A stretch of 64,000 nucleotides of DNA from Streptomyces lincolnensis (lineage in GTDB: Bacteria > Actinomycetota > Actinomycetes > Streptomycetales > Streptomycetaceae). The position numbers and the translations under genes are program-made. Within the stretch, counting starts at the first letter, position 1. Every line of letters starts with the position of its first letter. The notes under the pieces are model-generated. The model did not search any database and was not told the DNA's origin. It worked only from the letters and a program-made list of their open reading frames with translations. The stretch covers positions 5,394,001 to 5,458,000 of the forward strand of contig NZ_CP016438.1 of NCBI RefSeq assembly GCF_001685355.1, in the 5' to 3' direction. This document shows positions 18,658 through 27,408 of this stretch, piece by piece.

Positions 18658-19553
18658 GCGACGTAGCCCTTCTTGATGTACTTCACGGCCTCCCGAGCCT
18701 TGTTGCCGTACGGGCACGAACTGTGGCGATTCAAGATCACTGTGCGATCGCCGAGGTGAGCCGAGTGACGAGAGAACAACTCGATTGCGTTCTCCCGTGG
18801 CAGACCGTCAGCGATGCCGTGAGCCAAGAGGTTTGCGCAGAGGGTCTCCACGGTGTCACCGCAGCACCACTCGATGACAAGATCACCGGAATGATGCGTA
18901 TAGCAGTTGGCGAACCCGTGCGGCTCTGCTGTCCTGTTCACCAACCGTGGACAACGCAGAATTCGACTCATCAACAGATCGCGCACCCGTAGGTCCGCGC
19001 TGCCTTCCGAGTCGCCCCACTCCTCGGCCTCCTGCCTTTCGTCGCGAGAGAGGCCGCCAGGGGCGCGCTTCCAAAGAAGCACTTCACCCTCGCGCGCGGA
19101 CGGTAGGCGCATTCGACCGTGATCGGAGCGGGTCACGGTGACTTGCGCCGGGCTGAGGGCGTCGTGGAGAACCACGCGGTCCCTGTTCCCTCGGATGCGA
19201 AGCCCGGGGACTCCGCGGATGCCGCCGTAGATGTGATCGAACCGTGGCAGGAGCTCACGCAGAACCTCGTCCGCCATGTCGGACTCCAGGGTCAGTTCCA
19301 AGCTCTGACCGTCTGGCCCCGCTTCACGCACGCCAAGAAGAGCACCGTTGAGTTGACGGTCCTTGAAGCTGCTTGCCAACGCATGGGCCATGTGCGCTTC
19401 TAGACGGCGCTGATGAGTATCGACGGCGTCTGCGACAGAGGATCCCAGATAGACGTTGGCCTGCCGGGCGAGCCTAGAAGCGGTCGAGAGCGTGAGTGAC
19501 GTCTGGTTGCGGATCTTCTTGGCCAGACGGTTGGTGTTGCGTGAGCTGGACAT
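18654..19553 (-). CDS. Uncharacterised 299-residue protein
   Basis: A real gene judged by its AAGGAGG ribosome binding site, codon use and protein-like sequence. The N-terminal part (MSSSRNTNRLAKKIRNQTSL) is basic and helical. The C-terminal third is rich in Cys and His (RCPRLV, NCYTHHSGDLVIEWCCGDT, SSCPYGNK) and might bind a metal. It also has ELLPRFDHIYGGIRGVPGLR. No family is recognised and there is no signal peptide. It forms a two-gene unit with the small membrane protein downstream, and lies between a PIN-like and a PD-(D/E)XK-like gene. Confidence 0.65.
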   Translation of the reverse strand: MSSSRNTNRLAKKIRNQTSLTLSTASRLARQANVYLGSSVADAVDTHQRRLEAHMAHALASSFKDRQLNGALLGVREAGPDGQSLELTLESDMADEVLRELLPRFDHIYGGIRGVPGLRIRGNRDRVVLHDALSPAQVTVTRSDHGRMRLPSAREGEVLLWKRAPGGLSRDERQEAEEWGDSEGSADLRVRDLLMSRILRCPRLVNRTAEPHGFANCYTHHSGDLVIEWCCGDTVETLCANLLAHGIADGLPRENAIELFSRHSAHLGDRTVILNRHSSCPYGNKAREAVKYIKKGYVA

Positions 19554-19880
19554 GCGTCGGCCCTCCTTGTTTGCCGCCCGGCGACGACAAGAAGAGACAG
19601 ATCGGATGTCCTAAGGCGTACTGACTGCCAACTGCGGTGACTCTCAAGAGCCCACTGCTCGCTCCGGCGCCGGGACCGGATGTAGCGAGACACGCTGCCG
19701 CAGCAGCGCCGCACACAACGTACACCAGGATCTTGCACTCCATCCGGAGAATCGACGCCAGGCGGAGCCACCAGGTGCCTTGTCACCGAGCGTACGAGAC
19801 GCATGATCTGGGTAGTCCAGCCGAATCCCTCACCGGGCAACCCGACGGTCATCGCCTCTAGCCGGTCCCAGGAGGAAGAA

Positions 19881-20432
19881 ATGAATCGCAGTTTGGAGAT
19901 TCGGGCGTCGAAGATCTTCAAGAAAGAGCAGGGCGAGATTTTATGGCCGTACGGGCTCGCTGTCCCGAAGCAGCGACGCAGTCAGCTCAGCCCGGAACAG
20001 TACGAGGAGACTGCTGCACACGTGCGCGTGGCTCAACAGGTCATCGTCGATTGGGCAGAAGACCATGGTCTGCGCTGCAGCGAGAGCGGATGCTGCCCGA
20101 AGTGGCTGTTGCGCAACGCCAGCAGGCAGTGTGAATCTGATGCCTGTGGCAAGTACGGTTCTGGCTCTCGCGACGACGAGAGCTGGCTTGATCACCCGGT
20201 CTACTGGATAAAGGACGGGCTGCCGGCGGCGATCACGTCCGCGCCGTATTCAGTGAGCGAGGAGGACCGACGTCGCATCGAACAGTGGAAGGAATCCGGC
20301 CTCGTAGCGGCGTTCGGCGGACCGGGTTGGTACGGGTTCGGCACGACACAGATCGTCATGTGGCATCCCAAACGCCTTACTTCCGTCTGCCTGGCAGAAG
20401 ATGCCGATCGGCTCTTGCGCCACAGCAAATAG
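19881..20432 (+). CDS. Uncharacterised protein with a TTA codon
   Basis: The 183-residue product starts at an ATG with GGAGGAAG upstream. Several cysteines (LRCSESGCCPKW, QCESDACGKYG) suggest a metal or disulfide cluster. Other landmarks are EQYEETAAHVRVAQQVIVDW and AFGGPGWYGFGTTQIVMW. Codon 21 (19941-19943) is TTA, read in Streptomyces by the bldA tRNA, which points to developmental control or foreign origin. It is divergent from the 299-residue protein gene. No family recognised. Confidence 0.6.
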   Translation: MNRSLEIRASKIFKKEQGEILWPYGLAVPKQRRSQLSPEQYEETAAHVRVAQQVIVDWAEDHGLRCSESGCCPKWLLRNASRQCESDACGKYGSGSRDDESWLDHPVYWIKDGLPAAITSAPYSVSEEDRRRIEQWKESGLVAAFGGPGWYGFGTTQIVMWHPKRLTSVCLAEDADRLLRHSK

Positions 20433-20645
20433 CCGTAGCGAATTACCCTCCCGGACGTTGTGCAATCCATCCGCGAGGGTGCTGGGCGGACCGATGGTTA
20501 CGACGACTGGGTGAGCCGAAGCAGACGGCGATCCGTATCGGCAACGTCATGGCGATTGTGTCCGTCAGCCCTGGCCTTGTTGGTGCTCATTTGGAGAAAA
20601 CCGTCGATAAAGCTCACCACGTGGGTTGAGACCGCTGTCCTCGGG
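20433..20645. other. Short interval between convergent genes
   Basis: About 210 nt between two convergent genes. I see no gene and no clear hairpin terminator. Confidence 0.4.
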
Positions 20646-21248
20646 CTATCGCATGCCTTCGACGCACGCGGAGACCGCTTTCGGCAAGCTGGCGAAGTCG
20701 GTCTTCAGCGGGCTGAGGCGCTCGACGAGGCTGGACAGTCTGATGGACTTCTGGGTCGGGCAGCGTTCGTCTAAAACACGGGTGGGCAGGACATAGAAGG
20801 TCCATTGGTCGAGGTCCAGGGGATCGAGGGTCTGCTTGTCCTGGTGGTGCAGCAGGCAGAACACGTACACGTCCGAGCGGCGCATTACCTCCGCTGAGGT
20901 GGCGCCGGTCTGGGCGTCCCAGCCGGAAGCCGGCGCGATGCCGAACTCGATCTTCGACAGCTGGGGTTGTGCCCACGACTGCAGGTAAGCCGCCGATTTC
21001 ACCTCCACGCGCCACTTCTCGGGCGTACGGATGTCAACGGTGTCCCATTCGGTGCGTGTGCCGATCGCGGCGCCCAGTGCCGTGGCCACGAGGTACTCGG
21101 CCAGGACGCCGCGCATGGTGTTGTTGGCGAGGTCGGAGCAGGCCCAGCTCCAGAAGTCGCCGAGTCTTCCCACCGTTTCGCCGTTGGCCCGTATCAGCTC
21201 ACTGCTGCTGCGGCGTGTGATGGCCAGCGGACCAAGATCGGCACTCAT
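20646..21248 (-). CDS. PD-(D/E)XK-like nuclease domain protein
   Basis: The 200-residue protein starts at an ATG with GGAGG upstream. Its order of motifs fits the restriction-endonuclease fold: a helix with Glu (MRGVLAEYLVATALGAA), then TEWDTVDIRTPE with the active-site Asp candidate, then WRVEVKSAAYLQSW, the E-x-K strand, then further strand and helix. Such domains cut or bind DNA or RNA. No methyltransferase or partner enzyme is adjacent. The assignment is by motif and fold logic, not by family match. It is followed, past the gene start, by a strong hairpin at 21368. Confidence 0.6.
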   Translation of the reverse strand: MSADLGPLAITRRSSSELIRANGETVGRLGDFWSWACSDLANNTMRGVLAEYLVATALGAAIGTRTEWDTVDIRTPEKWRVEVKSAAYLQSWAQPQLSKIEFGIAPASGWDAQTGATSAEVMRRSDVYVFCLLHHQDKQTLDPLDLDQWTFYVLPTRVLDERCPTQKSIRLSSLVERLSPLKTDFASLPKAVSACVEGMR

Positions 21249-21367
21249 GTGTCCTCCAGACGACGACGTGGGGCGATGCTGATCCTGACAGCAGGCACTG
21301 ACAACGGTGTTGGGCTCCTGCCCTCGCATAGGGTGCGACGGCTGTAGGCCACCGGATGAAAACACAT

Positions 21368-21399
21368 GACGGGCCTGACCAGGATCGGTCGGGCCCGTC
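21368..21399 (-). terminator. Hairpin terminator of the serine hydrolase operon
   Basis: Near-perfect 13-nt arms, GACGGGCCTGACC / GGTCGGGCCCGTC, 60 nt past the stop of the serine hydrolase gene on the minus strand. Confidence 0.65.
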
Positions 21400-21459
21400 A
21401 CGCGTTCTGGAAGCTAGTGCTCTGGCCGGACTCTCTCAACGGATTCGCCGACCGTGGCT

Positions 21460-22512
21460 TCAGGCGAAGGCGAGGGCGCGGAAGGCGTTGCGGACGTCGG
21501 TCAAGGGCTGGCGGTCGCGGGTGTAGTAGAGCTTGTTGGTCAGTAGCACTGCCCAGCGCCCCCGTTGGGGCGAGATCCACATGCCGGTGCCGGTGAAGCC
21601 GTAGTGGACCCAGATGTCGTCATCGGGGTGGGTGCCAGGGGCGGGGTGCCAGAACAAGCCGCGCGCGGGTTCGAGGGTACCGGTCTGGACGGTCAGTGAC
21701 TGTCTGGTCCAGGTGGGGCCGAATCCGGCTCGCCCCAGGCTGGTTGAGGTGTCCAGCATGTGGCGCAGGAAGAGGGCGAGGTCGTCGAGGACGGTGAAGG
21801 CGCCGGCGATCCCGCACACTCCGCCCAGGAGCCGGGCGGAGAAGTCGTGGGCGACGCCCTTGAGGTGAGTGTCGCTGTCCTGGTCGAGTTCCGTCGGCGC
21901 GCATCGGGCAGCGATCTCGGCGGGCAGCGGCCCGAAGCGGGTGGAGGCCATGTTCAGCGGCTGCCAGATCCGTTCCGTGGCGAGCCGATCGAGGCGCTGG
22001 CCGGAGAGGTGCTCGGCGAGGTAGCCGAGGATGAGGGCGGCCCGGTCGGTGTACTCGACCGCCTCGCCGGGAGGGCGATGAAGGGCCTCGTGGAGGACGC
22101 CGTCGCGCACGTCCTGTGGGTCGATGCCGTAGAGGTTCTTCAGCTGAGCCCGCAGGGGGACGCCGGCGGTGTGGGTCAGCAGCTGGCGGGCGGTTACGGC
22201 CCCGAGCGGGTGGCCGGCGACTTCGGGCCAGAAGTCGTTGAGGGGGACGTCGAGGTCGAGCTTGCCTTCCTCCCATAGGGCGCCGATGGAGGACCAGACG
22301 GCGACGACCTTGGTGAGGCTGGCGGCGTCGAAGACGGTGTCGCGCCGCATCGGCGTGTCCGGCTCGTCGGGGTCGAGGACCCCGGTGGTGCCGTGGGCGG
22401 AGGTCCCGGCGGAGTCGCCGACGGCCCACACGGCGCCTGGGTAGACCTTGTCGCGGACGCCTTCGTTCAGGAGCTGCTCGATGCGGTTGATGCGATCGGT
22501 GCGGTACGTCAT
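21460..22512 (-). CDS. Serine hydrolase of the class C beta-lactamase family
   Basis: The 350-residue protein has the family's SxxK motif (S65-L-T-K68 in FDAASLTKVVAVW), a Y-x-D in place of Y-x-N (VEYTDRAALILGYLAEHLSG), and the HYGFTGTGMW region near the KTG/HxG position. There is no signal peptide, so it is probably cytoplasmic. This argues against a beta-lactam resistance role and for an esterase, amidase or transferase activity in a pathway. The ATG at 22512 has GGGAG upstream. It is the last gene of the enolpyruvyltransferase operon, 148 nt after the glycosyltransferase. Confidence 0.85.
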   Translation of the reverse strand: MTYRTDRINRIEQLLNEGVRDKVYPGAVWAVGDSAGTSAHGTTGVLDPDEPDTPMRRDTVFDAASLTKVVAVWSSIGALWEEGKLDLDVPLNDFWPEVAGHPLGAVTARQLLTHTAGVPLRAQLKNLYGIDPQDVRDGVLHEALHRPPGEAVEYTDRAALILGYLAEHLSGQRLDRLATERIWQPLNMASTRFGPLPAEIAARCAPTELDQDSDTHLKGVAHDFSARLLGGVCGIAGAFTVLDDLALFLRHMLDTSTSLGRAGFGPTWTRQSLTVQTGTLEPARGLFWHPAPGTHPDDDIWVHYGFTGTGMWISPQRGRWAVLLTNKLYYTRDRQPLTDVRNAFRALAFA

Positions 22513-22660
22513 AGTCTCCCTGTTCGCCGTGGGCATCCCGCCGGGCCAGCGTAGTGAGGTGGGGTGGGTAGGACTGGCGGTGCGATGGTGTGTCGGATTT
22601 CAGCCCGCGGCATCGGCGTACTTGCTGTCGGGCCGTCGCCAGCAGGGTCGCTCGCCCTGT

Positions 22661-23776
22661 TCAGACGAGCTGGCGGCTGAGGTCGGTCAGCGCCTGGGCG
22701 GTCGACGAGAGCGGGTAGCGGGCGGCGTTCGCGTAGCCCGCCTGCCTCAGGGCGGGCAGGAGGCCGGGTGTGGTCCGTAGCCGATCCAGGTCTCGGGCGA
22801 GGGCGGCGGAGTGAGTGAAGTCGGTGGCCGAGCCGGAGGTGGCGAGCACTTCGTTGAGGCCGGGCACGGGCTGGTAGAGGACGGGCAGTCCGCAGGCTTG
22901 GGCCTCCAATGCGACTAGGCCCATGGCCTCCAGGGTGGTGGACGGCATGACGAGTACGTCGTGCTCGGTGAAGGCTTTCCACAGCTGTGGACGGCGGAGC
23001 CAGCCGAGGTAGCGGGCTCTCATGCCTGCTCGTTGCAACAACGGGGCCAAGGCATGGAATTGGGCTCGGGGCGCGGCCATGCTCAGTTCGACGCCCGGCA
23101 TCGGGGCCAGGCTCTTGATCAGGGCCTCGACGCCCTTCTCGGAGGTCAGCCGTCCGGCGTAGAGCAGGCGCAAGTGGCTGGAGGAGGTGCGGGCGGGCCG
23201 GGGCGGCGGATCGGTGAGCAGGTGATCGGGGATGCCCCAGGGTATGAGGGTGACCTTCCGGCGGCCGACGTTTGGGGCGAGCTTGCGGAGGCGGTCGGCC
23301 ATTGCCCCTGTGGGTACGACGATGGCGTCGGCCGCCCTCGCGGTCTCGCGCAGTACCTGCAACTGGTCGCGGTGGGCCTCGGCGAAGATCAGGTCCGTGC
23401 CGTGGACCAGGGCGATGCGGGGATGCAGTGGGAGCGCCCGGATCAGGGCGGGGGTGGCGCCGAAGGTGAGGTGCTGTAGGTGCAGTACGCCGATCTGAGC
23501 TGGGTCGATCGCGACCGCTAGAGCCTTGCGCAAGGCTGCGACGTAGCGGCCGAAGGCAGGGCCCTGAAGGCATTTCCCGGCCACGGACAGCAGGTCGAGT
23601 CCGGCGGGGACGCGGTGTCTGGGGCCCGACGGGCCCAGCATGAAGGCGCGTGCGGGGATGAGAGGGCGGTCGCCGGTGTAGAGGTCGAGGAAGAGCTCGA
23701 CGCTGCCGCCGGGGCTTCCAGTGGGCAAGTCCAGGAAAGTGGCGGCCATCGGCCCCGTGGTCGGCTCGGGGCTCAC
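22661..23776 (-). CDS. GT4-type glycosyltransferase
   Basis: The 371-residue protein has a GT-B architecture. Its C-terminal nucleotide-sugar half contains LRLLYAGRLTSEKGVEALIK and the E-x7-E motif in STTLEAMGLVALEAQACGLP. The N-terminal half has LHLQHLTFGATPALI and ALVHGTDLIF. It would transfer a sugar from a nucleotide donor; the acceptor is unknown. The GTG start overlaps the stop of the preceding dCTP-deaminase-like gene (GTGA), placing it firmly in the operon. Confidence 0.9.
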   Translation of the reverse strand: MSPEPTTGPMAATFLDLPTGSPGGSVELFLDLYTGDRPLIPARAFMLGPSGPRHRVPAGLDLLSVAGKCLQGPAFGRYVAALRKALAVAIDPAQIGVLHLQHLTFGATPALIRALPLHPRIALVHGTDLIFAEAHRDQLQVLRETARAADAIVVPTGAMADRLRKLAPNVGRRKVTLIPWGIPDHLLTDPPPRPARTSSSHLRLLYAGRLTSEKGVEALIKSLAPMPGVELSMAAPRAQFHALAPLLQRAGMRARYLGWLRRPQLWKAFTEHDVLVMPSTTLEAMGLVALEAQACGLPVLYQPVPGLNEVLATSGSATDFTHSAALARDLDRLRTTPGLLPALRQAGYANAARYPLSSTAQALTDLSRQLV

Positions 23777-24309
23777 AGGACTCCTCCGGGAAGCTCTTCG
23801 TAGAGTCGGGAGATGTCGATGCCGTCCGTCGCCGCGTACTTGGCGGGCTGCTGCTGATAGCTGGCCGGTATGCCGTAGGCGGTGAGGAAGACGAGCTTGC
23901 CGAAGGTCATGCCCGGATAGATCCGTACTGGTTTGGCGGCGCGGATCTCCAGGGTCCAGCGGATGGCGTGGCCCTGGTGGCCGAGCGGGGCGGAGACGTG
24001 CACCCAGATGCCGAGGGAGCCGATGGTGCGATCGCCGTTGAGCATCTGCGCGTACGCTTCCGAACCCGTCCGCTCGTGTGTGACACCGAGGTAGAGCAGC
24101 CCGGGCTCCAGCACCAAGCCCGTGGTGGGGATGGACTGCTCGGTGAACGCGGTGGGGACGGCGGCGTCCAAGGCGCCGGCGCAGACACGGATTGTGCCGC
24201 CGAGCCGCCAGTCGTAGGAGTTCGGGGAGAGCCGGGCGGGGTCGTAGGGGTCGATCGTGATCTCGCCGGTCTGGATTGCGGCGTCGATCTCGGAGCCGGT
24301 GAGGATCAC
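23773..24309 (-). CDS. dCTP-deaminase-like protein B (Glu kept, Ser/Arg lost)
   Basis: The 178-residue protein belongs to the dCTP deaminase/dUTPase fold. It aligns throughout with the chromosomal Dcd of this window (ILTGSEIDAAIQTGEITIDP, LSPNSYDWRLGG, WTLEIRAAKPVRIYPGMTFG). The catalytic Glu position is kept (E121). The positions that match Ser111 and Arg115 of the E. coli enzyme are Arg94 and Ser98 here, so it is unlikely to form a complete active site alone. The GTG start overlaps the stop of paralogue A (GTGA). Alternatives are a non-catalytic nucleotide-binding role or a partner subunit. Confidence 0.82.
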   Translation of the reverse strand: MILTGSEIDAAIQTGEITIDPYDPARLSPNSYDWRLGGTIRVCAGALDAAVPTAFTEQSIPTTGLVLEPGLLYLGVTHERTGSEAYAQMLNGDRTIGSLGIWVHVSAPLGHQGHAIRWTLEIRAAKPVRIYPGMTFGKLVFLTAYGIPASYQQQPAKYAATDGIDISRLYEELPGGVL

Positions 24310-24845
24310 GACGCGACCGCCTCGATTCCCGCTACGTCCTGCCAGTACCGCGATGGCTGCGGGCCGTGGGCGGCCTGGTACTTGCCACGGTAGAGGTCGA
24401 TGGCGCCGGTGGAGACGAAGAACATGATCTGCCCGATCTTCATGCCAGCGTAGACCCGTAAGGGACGGATCGGGGAGAGCATCAGCGTCCACTGGCCGTG
24501 GAAGCCGATGTCTCCGATGGGGGCGGTGATCTCGACGAACAGCCCGAGCCGGCCGACGGAGGAGCGGCCGAACAGCAGCGGCACGAAGGCATTGGAGCCG
24601 ACCTGTTCGAGGGTGTGGCCGAGGTAGAGCTCGCCGGGCTGGAGTACGTATCCGCCCTGGCCGATCTCGATCGCGCGCGTGGGGTTGGGGCGGTGGGCGT
24701 CGATCACAGGGGCGGTGTAGGTCAGCAGCGTGGGGCCGAGGCGGACGTTGTAGCTGTTGGGGTTGACCTGGTCCGGCTCGAAGGGGGTGATGGTCAGACG
24801 GCCGTCGTGTGCTGCGGCGGTGATCTCGTGCCCGGTGAGGATCAT
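24306..24845 (-). CDS. dCTP-deaminase-like protein A (Ser/Arg kept, Glu lost)
   Basis: The 179-residue dCTP deaminase family protein keeps the RSSVGRLGL motif (S95 and R99 match Ser111 and Arg115 of E. coli Dcd). It has Met122 where the catalytic Glu should be (WTLMLSP instead of VTLELSN), at the same 23-residue spacing. Landmarks are ILTGHEITAAAHDGRLTITP, VNPNSYNVRLGP and VYAGMKIGQIMFF. The gene overlaps the phosphoesterase gene upstream and paralogue B downstream, each by 4 nt. The pairing with B, which has the reverse pattern, suggests a mixed oligomer. Confidence 0.82.
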   Translation of the reverse strand: MILTGHEITAAAHDGRLTITPFEPDQVNPNSYNVRLGPTLLTYTAPVIDAHRPNPTRAIEIGQGGYVLQPGELYLGHTLEQVGSNAFVPLLFGRSSVGRLGLFVEITAPIGDIGFHGQWTLMLSPIRPLRVYAGMKIGQIMFFVSTGAIDLYRGKYQAAHGPQPSRYWQDVAGIEAVAS

Positions 24846-26086
24846 TGCTCGCCTCCTTCGGGTGAGTCGGCGGTGGAGGGGAAGGGCGGCGTGGTAAGGA
24901 CGCGGCGTACGGCCTGCCCCAACCGCAGGCCGGCCTGATGCGTACGTCCGCCGAGGTGGCTGTCGGCGAGGTAATCGGTGGTCAGCACGCTGCGTATCGC
25001 CGACGGCAACGGCAGGGGTGTGGGAGTGATGACCAAGGGACCGACGCGTTCAGTGAGGTGGTCGAGCAGCTTGTCGCGGCCGTGGGCGTGTTCGTCGGGG
25101 AGGAAGGCGTGGACGAGCTGGTTGTCGAAGGGCTCGATGGCCAGCAGGTCGCCGAGTGTCAGGACGTCGCCGAGCGGAGTGGGGCGCAGGGCGGTCTCGT
25201 TGAGGATCACCGCGTCCGCGCCGAGACCGGAGTGCAGGCGGCCGGCGATCTCTGTCAGCAGGTGGCGTCGGTCCAACGTGGTGTTGCGGTAGGGCTCGTT
25301 CACGGTGCCGATCCGGCTCGTCAGCGTCCGTGCGACGAAGGCGATCCTGGCGTGCAGCACGGCGAGGTCCTCGGGGACCGCGGCCGAGTCCGGGAAGGCG
25401 CAAGCGCGGGCGATCCAGCCGCCGCTGACGGGCTCGGCGGCGGCGTATCCGCGGCCGAGTTCGAGGCCCTTGACGACGAGGGTGTCGCCGACGGGCGCAG
25501 GGCCGTAGGTGTCGCTGTGGCAGTGGCCGGAGAAGATGACGTCCGCGAACGGGCACGTGGCGGCGAGCTTCAGGTCTTCGTCAAAGCCGGAGTGGGACAA
25601 CACCATCCAGGCGTCGGCGCGGTGGTGGTGCTCCAGCATCAACTCACGTAGGGCCTGGGCCGGGTCGGCGACATGCTGGCCTGCGCGCTGGCCAACGGGG
25701 ATCGCGTTGAACGCTTGCGGTCCGATCACCGCGGTCACGGCGACTCGACGGCCGCCGATGCGTTTGATGTGTACCCGGTCGAAGAGGGGGTTGCCGTCGC
25801 CGCCGAACACGTTGGCGCACACCGTCATCTCATGCAGCCCTGGTTCGAAGTAGTGCGGCCAGCCGTGGTTTCCCGGGGCGAGCAGGTCGTACAGGCCGGT
25901 GAGGATCTCGTGCTCGATCCGGCCCTTGCCGAAGCGGTAGAAGCCGCTGCCCTCGAAGAAGTCGCCGCAGTCCACGATCAGGCTGTCGGCTTTGGCGGCG
26001 TGGAGGTGGGTGAGCATCGGGGCGGCCGAGTCGAAGGCGGAGTGCACGTCGGTGGTGGCGGTGATCCGCCGGAGTTGTCGGCTCAT
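24842..26086 (-). CDS. 5'-nucleotidase-like metallophosphoesterase
   Basis: The 414-residue protein has a calcineurin-type metallophosphoesterase domain with TTDVHSAFD, VDCGDFFEGSG, LLAPGNHGW, MVLSHSGFDED and FSGHCHSD. A C-terminal 5'-nucleotidase domain follows (VILNETALRPTPLGDVLTLG, then IEPFDNQLVHAF). This two-domain layout is that of UshA-type 5'-nucleotidases, but there is no signal peptide, so it should act on cytoplasmic nucleotides or a nucleotide-linked intermediate. The ATG at 26086 overlaps the stop of the enolpyruvyltransferase gene, and its own stop overlaps dCTP-deaminase-like A. Confidence 0.88.
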   Translation of the reverse strand: MSRQLRRITATTDVHSAFDSAAPMLTHLHAAKADSLIVDCGDFFEGSGFYRFGKGRIEHEILTGLYDLLAPGNHGWPHYFEPGLHEMTVCANVFGGDGNPLFDRVHIKRIGGRRVAVTAVIGPQAFNAIPVGQRAGQHVADPAQALRELMLEHHHRADAWMVLSHSGFDEDLKLAATCPFADVIFSGHCHSDTYGPAPVGDTLVVKGLELGRGYAAAEPVSGGWIARACAFPDSAAVPEDLAVLHARIAFVARTLTSRIGTVNEPYRNTTLDRRHLLTEIAGRLHSGLGADAVILNETALRPTPLGDVLTLGDLLAIEPFDNQLVHAFLPDEHAHGRDKLLDHLTERVGPLVITPTPLPLPSAIRSVLTTDYLADSHLGGRTHQAGLRLGQAVRRVLTTPPFPSTADSPEGGEQ

Positions 26087-27405
26087 GGGGTGACCTCGCA
26101 GATGTCGGCGCCGAGGGCGTGCAGCTTGGTGGGCAGGTCGGCATGGCCGCGCCGGAGCTGTTCGAGCCCGCCGAGGGTGGTGACGCCGCGGGCGGTCAGG
26201 CCGGCGATGAGCAGGGCGGAGCCTGTGCGGATGTCGGTGGCTTCCACCCCGGCGCCGTTCAGGTACTGAGGGCCGGTGAAGCGGCACTCGGTGGACGAGT
26301 GCTCGTGGATCTCGGCACCGAGGCGGGCGAGTTGGGGCAGCAGGTTGCCGTGGCGGCCGGGGTTGATCGTGTCGGCGAACAGATGGGTGCCGGGGCGGGT
26401 GAGGGCCAACGCCATCAGCGGTGGTTCGAAGTCGGCGTCCAGACCGCCGGGCGCGAGGGAGGCGACGGCTCGCAGCGGCTTGCCGGTGGGGCGGGCGGCC
26501 TGGGCCCGCACGGTGAGCACACCGTCCTCGGTGCCGGCAGGCACGCCAAGCTGTCGCAGGGCGGTGACCAGCGGAGTCACGTCATCGCCGCTCACACCGC
26601 AGATGCGGGCGTCGCCGCCGGTCACCGCGACCGCACAGGCCAGGGTGCCGGCCTCGATCTTGTCGCCGGGTACGCGCCAGGCGATGGTCTCCACGGGGGC
26701 GGACGGGCGCGGTACGAGAGTCAGGACGGACTCGCTGACGCGGCACTCCCACCCGGCCATCCGCAACGCGCCGACGACGCTGAGCACTTCTGGTGACAGG
26801 TTCGGCTGGCCAAGACGCAGCGGCCGTCCGGTGACGGCCGCGCGCAGGAGAGCGGCGATGCTCGCGCCCCGGGAGCGGAAGGGCAGCGTGATCGAAACCG
26901 TTTCGGCGGTCCGGGAGGCTGCTGCCTCCACGACGTAGCCGTGGTCGTCGACGGTCGTGCGGTCGCCGAACCGCTCGTAGACCTTGAAGTGCTGCTCCAT
27001 CCCGCGCCGCCCGATCCGGCAGCCGCCCGGCCAGGGAAGCCGTGCTCGCCCGTATGCGCCCAGCAGCGCGGGTACGAGGTAGTACGAGGCCCGGATGCGG
27101 GCGGCGGTCTCGGCGGCAGGTCCCGGCTGGGATTTGTCGCTCGGCAGGATCATCACGGTGTCGGGATCGCTGACGGGGCGGGCCGTGTGCCAGCCGGTCT
27201 GCTGAAGCAGGGTGACCATGGTCTCGACGTCCGTGTTCGCCGGAACGTTGGCCAGCTGCACCGAGCGGTTCAGCGCAGCGGCGGCGGCCAGCAGGGGAAG
27301 GGCGGCGTTCTTGGACCCGTCGACAGTCACGGAACCGGTCAGCGGGCTGCCCGGCCGGACGGCGACTACTTCGGCGGCGACGGGGGGAATCCGTACGGCT
27401 GTCAA
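26083..27405 (-). CDS. MurA/EPSP-family enolpyruvyltransferase
   Basis: The 440-residue protein is a MurA-type enolpyruvyltransferase paralogue. It keeps the GSKNAALPLL motif (K32, N33), the catalytic Cys in LPWPGGCRIG (C129), KIEAGTL, an Asp at the general-base region (LAPGGLDADFEPPL) and the Arg in DIRTGSALLIAGL. The usual substrate loop RPVDLH is changed to RRGMEQH and the PTDMQAQ motif is not standard, so the acceptor is probably not plain UDP-GlcNAc. Nucleoside-antibiotic enzymes such as NikO/PolA are precedents for enolpyruvyl transfer to a nucleotide. It lies 3 nt after the HATPase gene. Confidence 0.85.
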   Translation of the reverse strand: MTAVRIPPVAAEVVAVRPGSPLTGSVTVDGSKNAALPLLAAAAALNRSVQLANVPANTDVETMVTLLQQTGWHTARPVSDPDTVMILPSDKSQPGPAAETAARIRASYYLVPALLGAYGRARLPWPGGCRIGRRGMEQHFKVYERFGDRTTVDDHGYVVEAAASRTAETVSITLPFRSRGASIAALLRAAVTGRPLRLGQPNLSPEVLSVVGALRMAGWECRVSESVLTLVPRPSAPVETIAWRVPGDKIEAGTLACAVAVTGGDARICGVSGDDVTPLVTALRQLGVPAGTEDGVLTVRAQAARPTGKPLRAVASLAPGGLDADFEPPLMALALTRPGTHLFADTINPGRHGNLLPQLARLGAEIHEHSSTECRFTGPQYLNGAGVEATDIRTGSALLIAGLTARGVTTLGGLEQLRRGHADLPTKLHALGADICEVTP

Positions 27406-27408
27406 CAG

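Noticed and set aside
21460..22512. Beta-lactam resistance gene
   Set aside because: No signal peptide and a Y-x-D in place of Y-x-N; its operon context points to a biosynthetic role.
26083..27405. A second housekeeping murA
   Set aside because: The acceptor-site motifs differ from standard MurA and it is embedded in an accessory operon with nucleotide enzymes.
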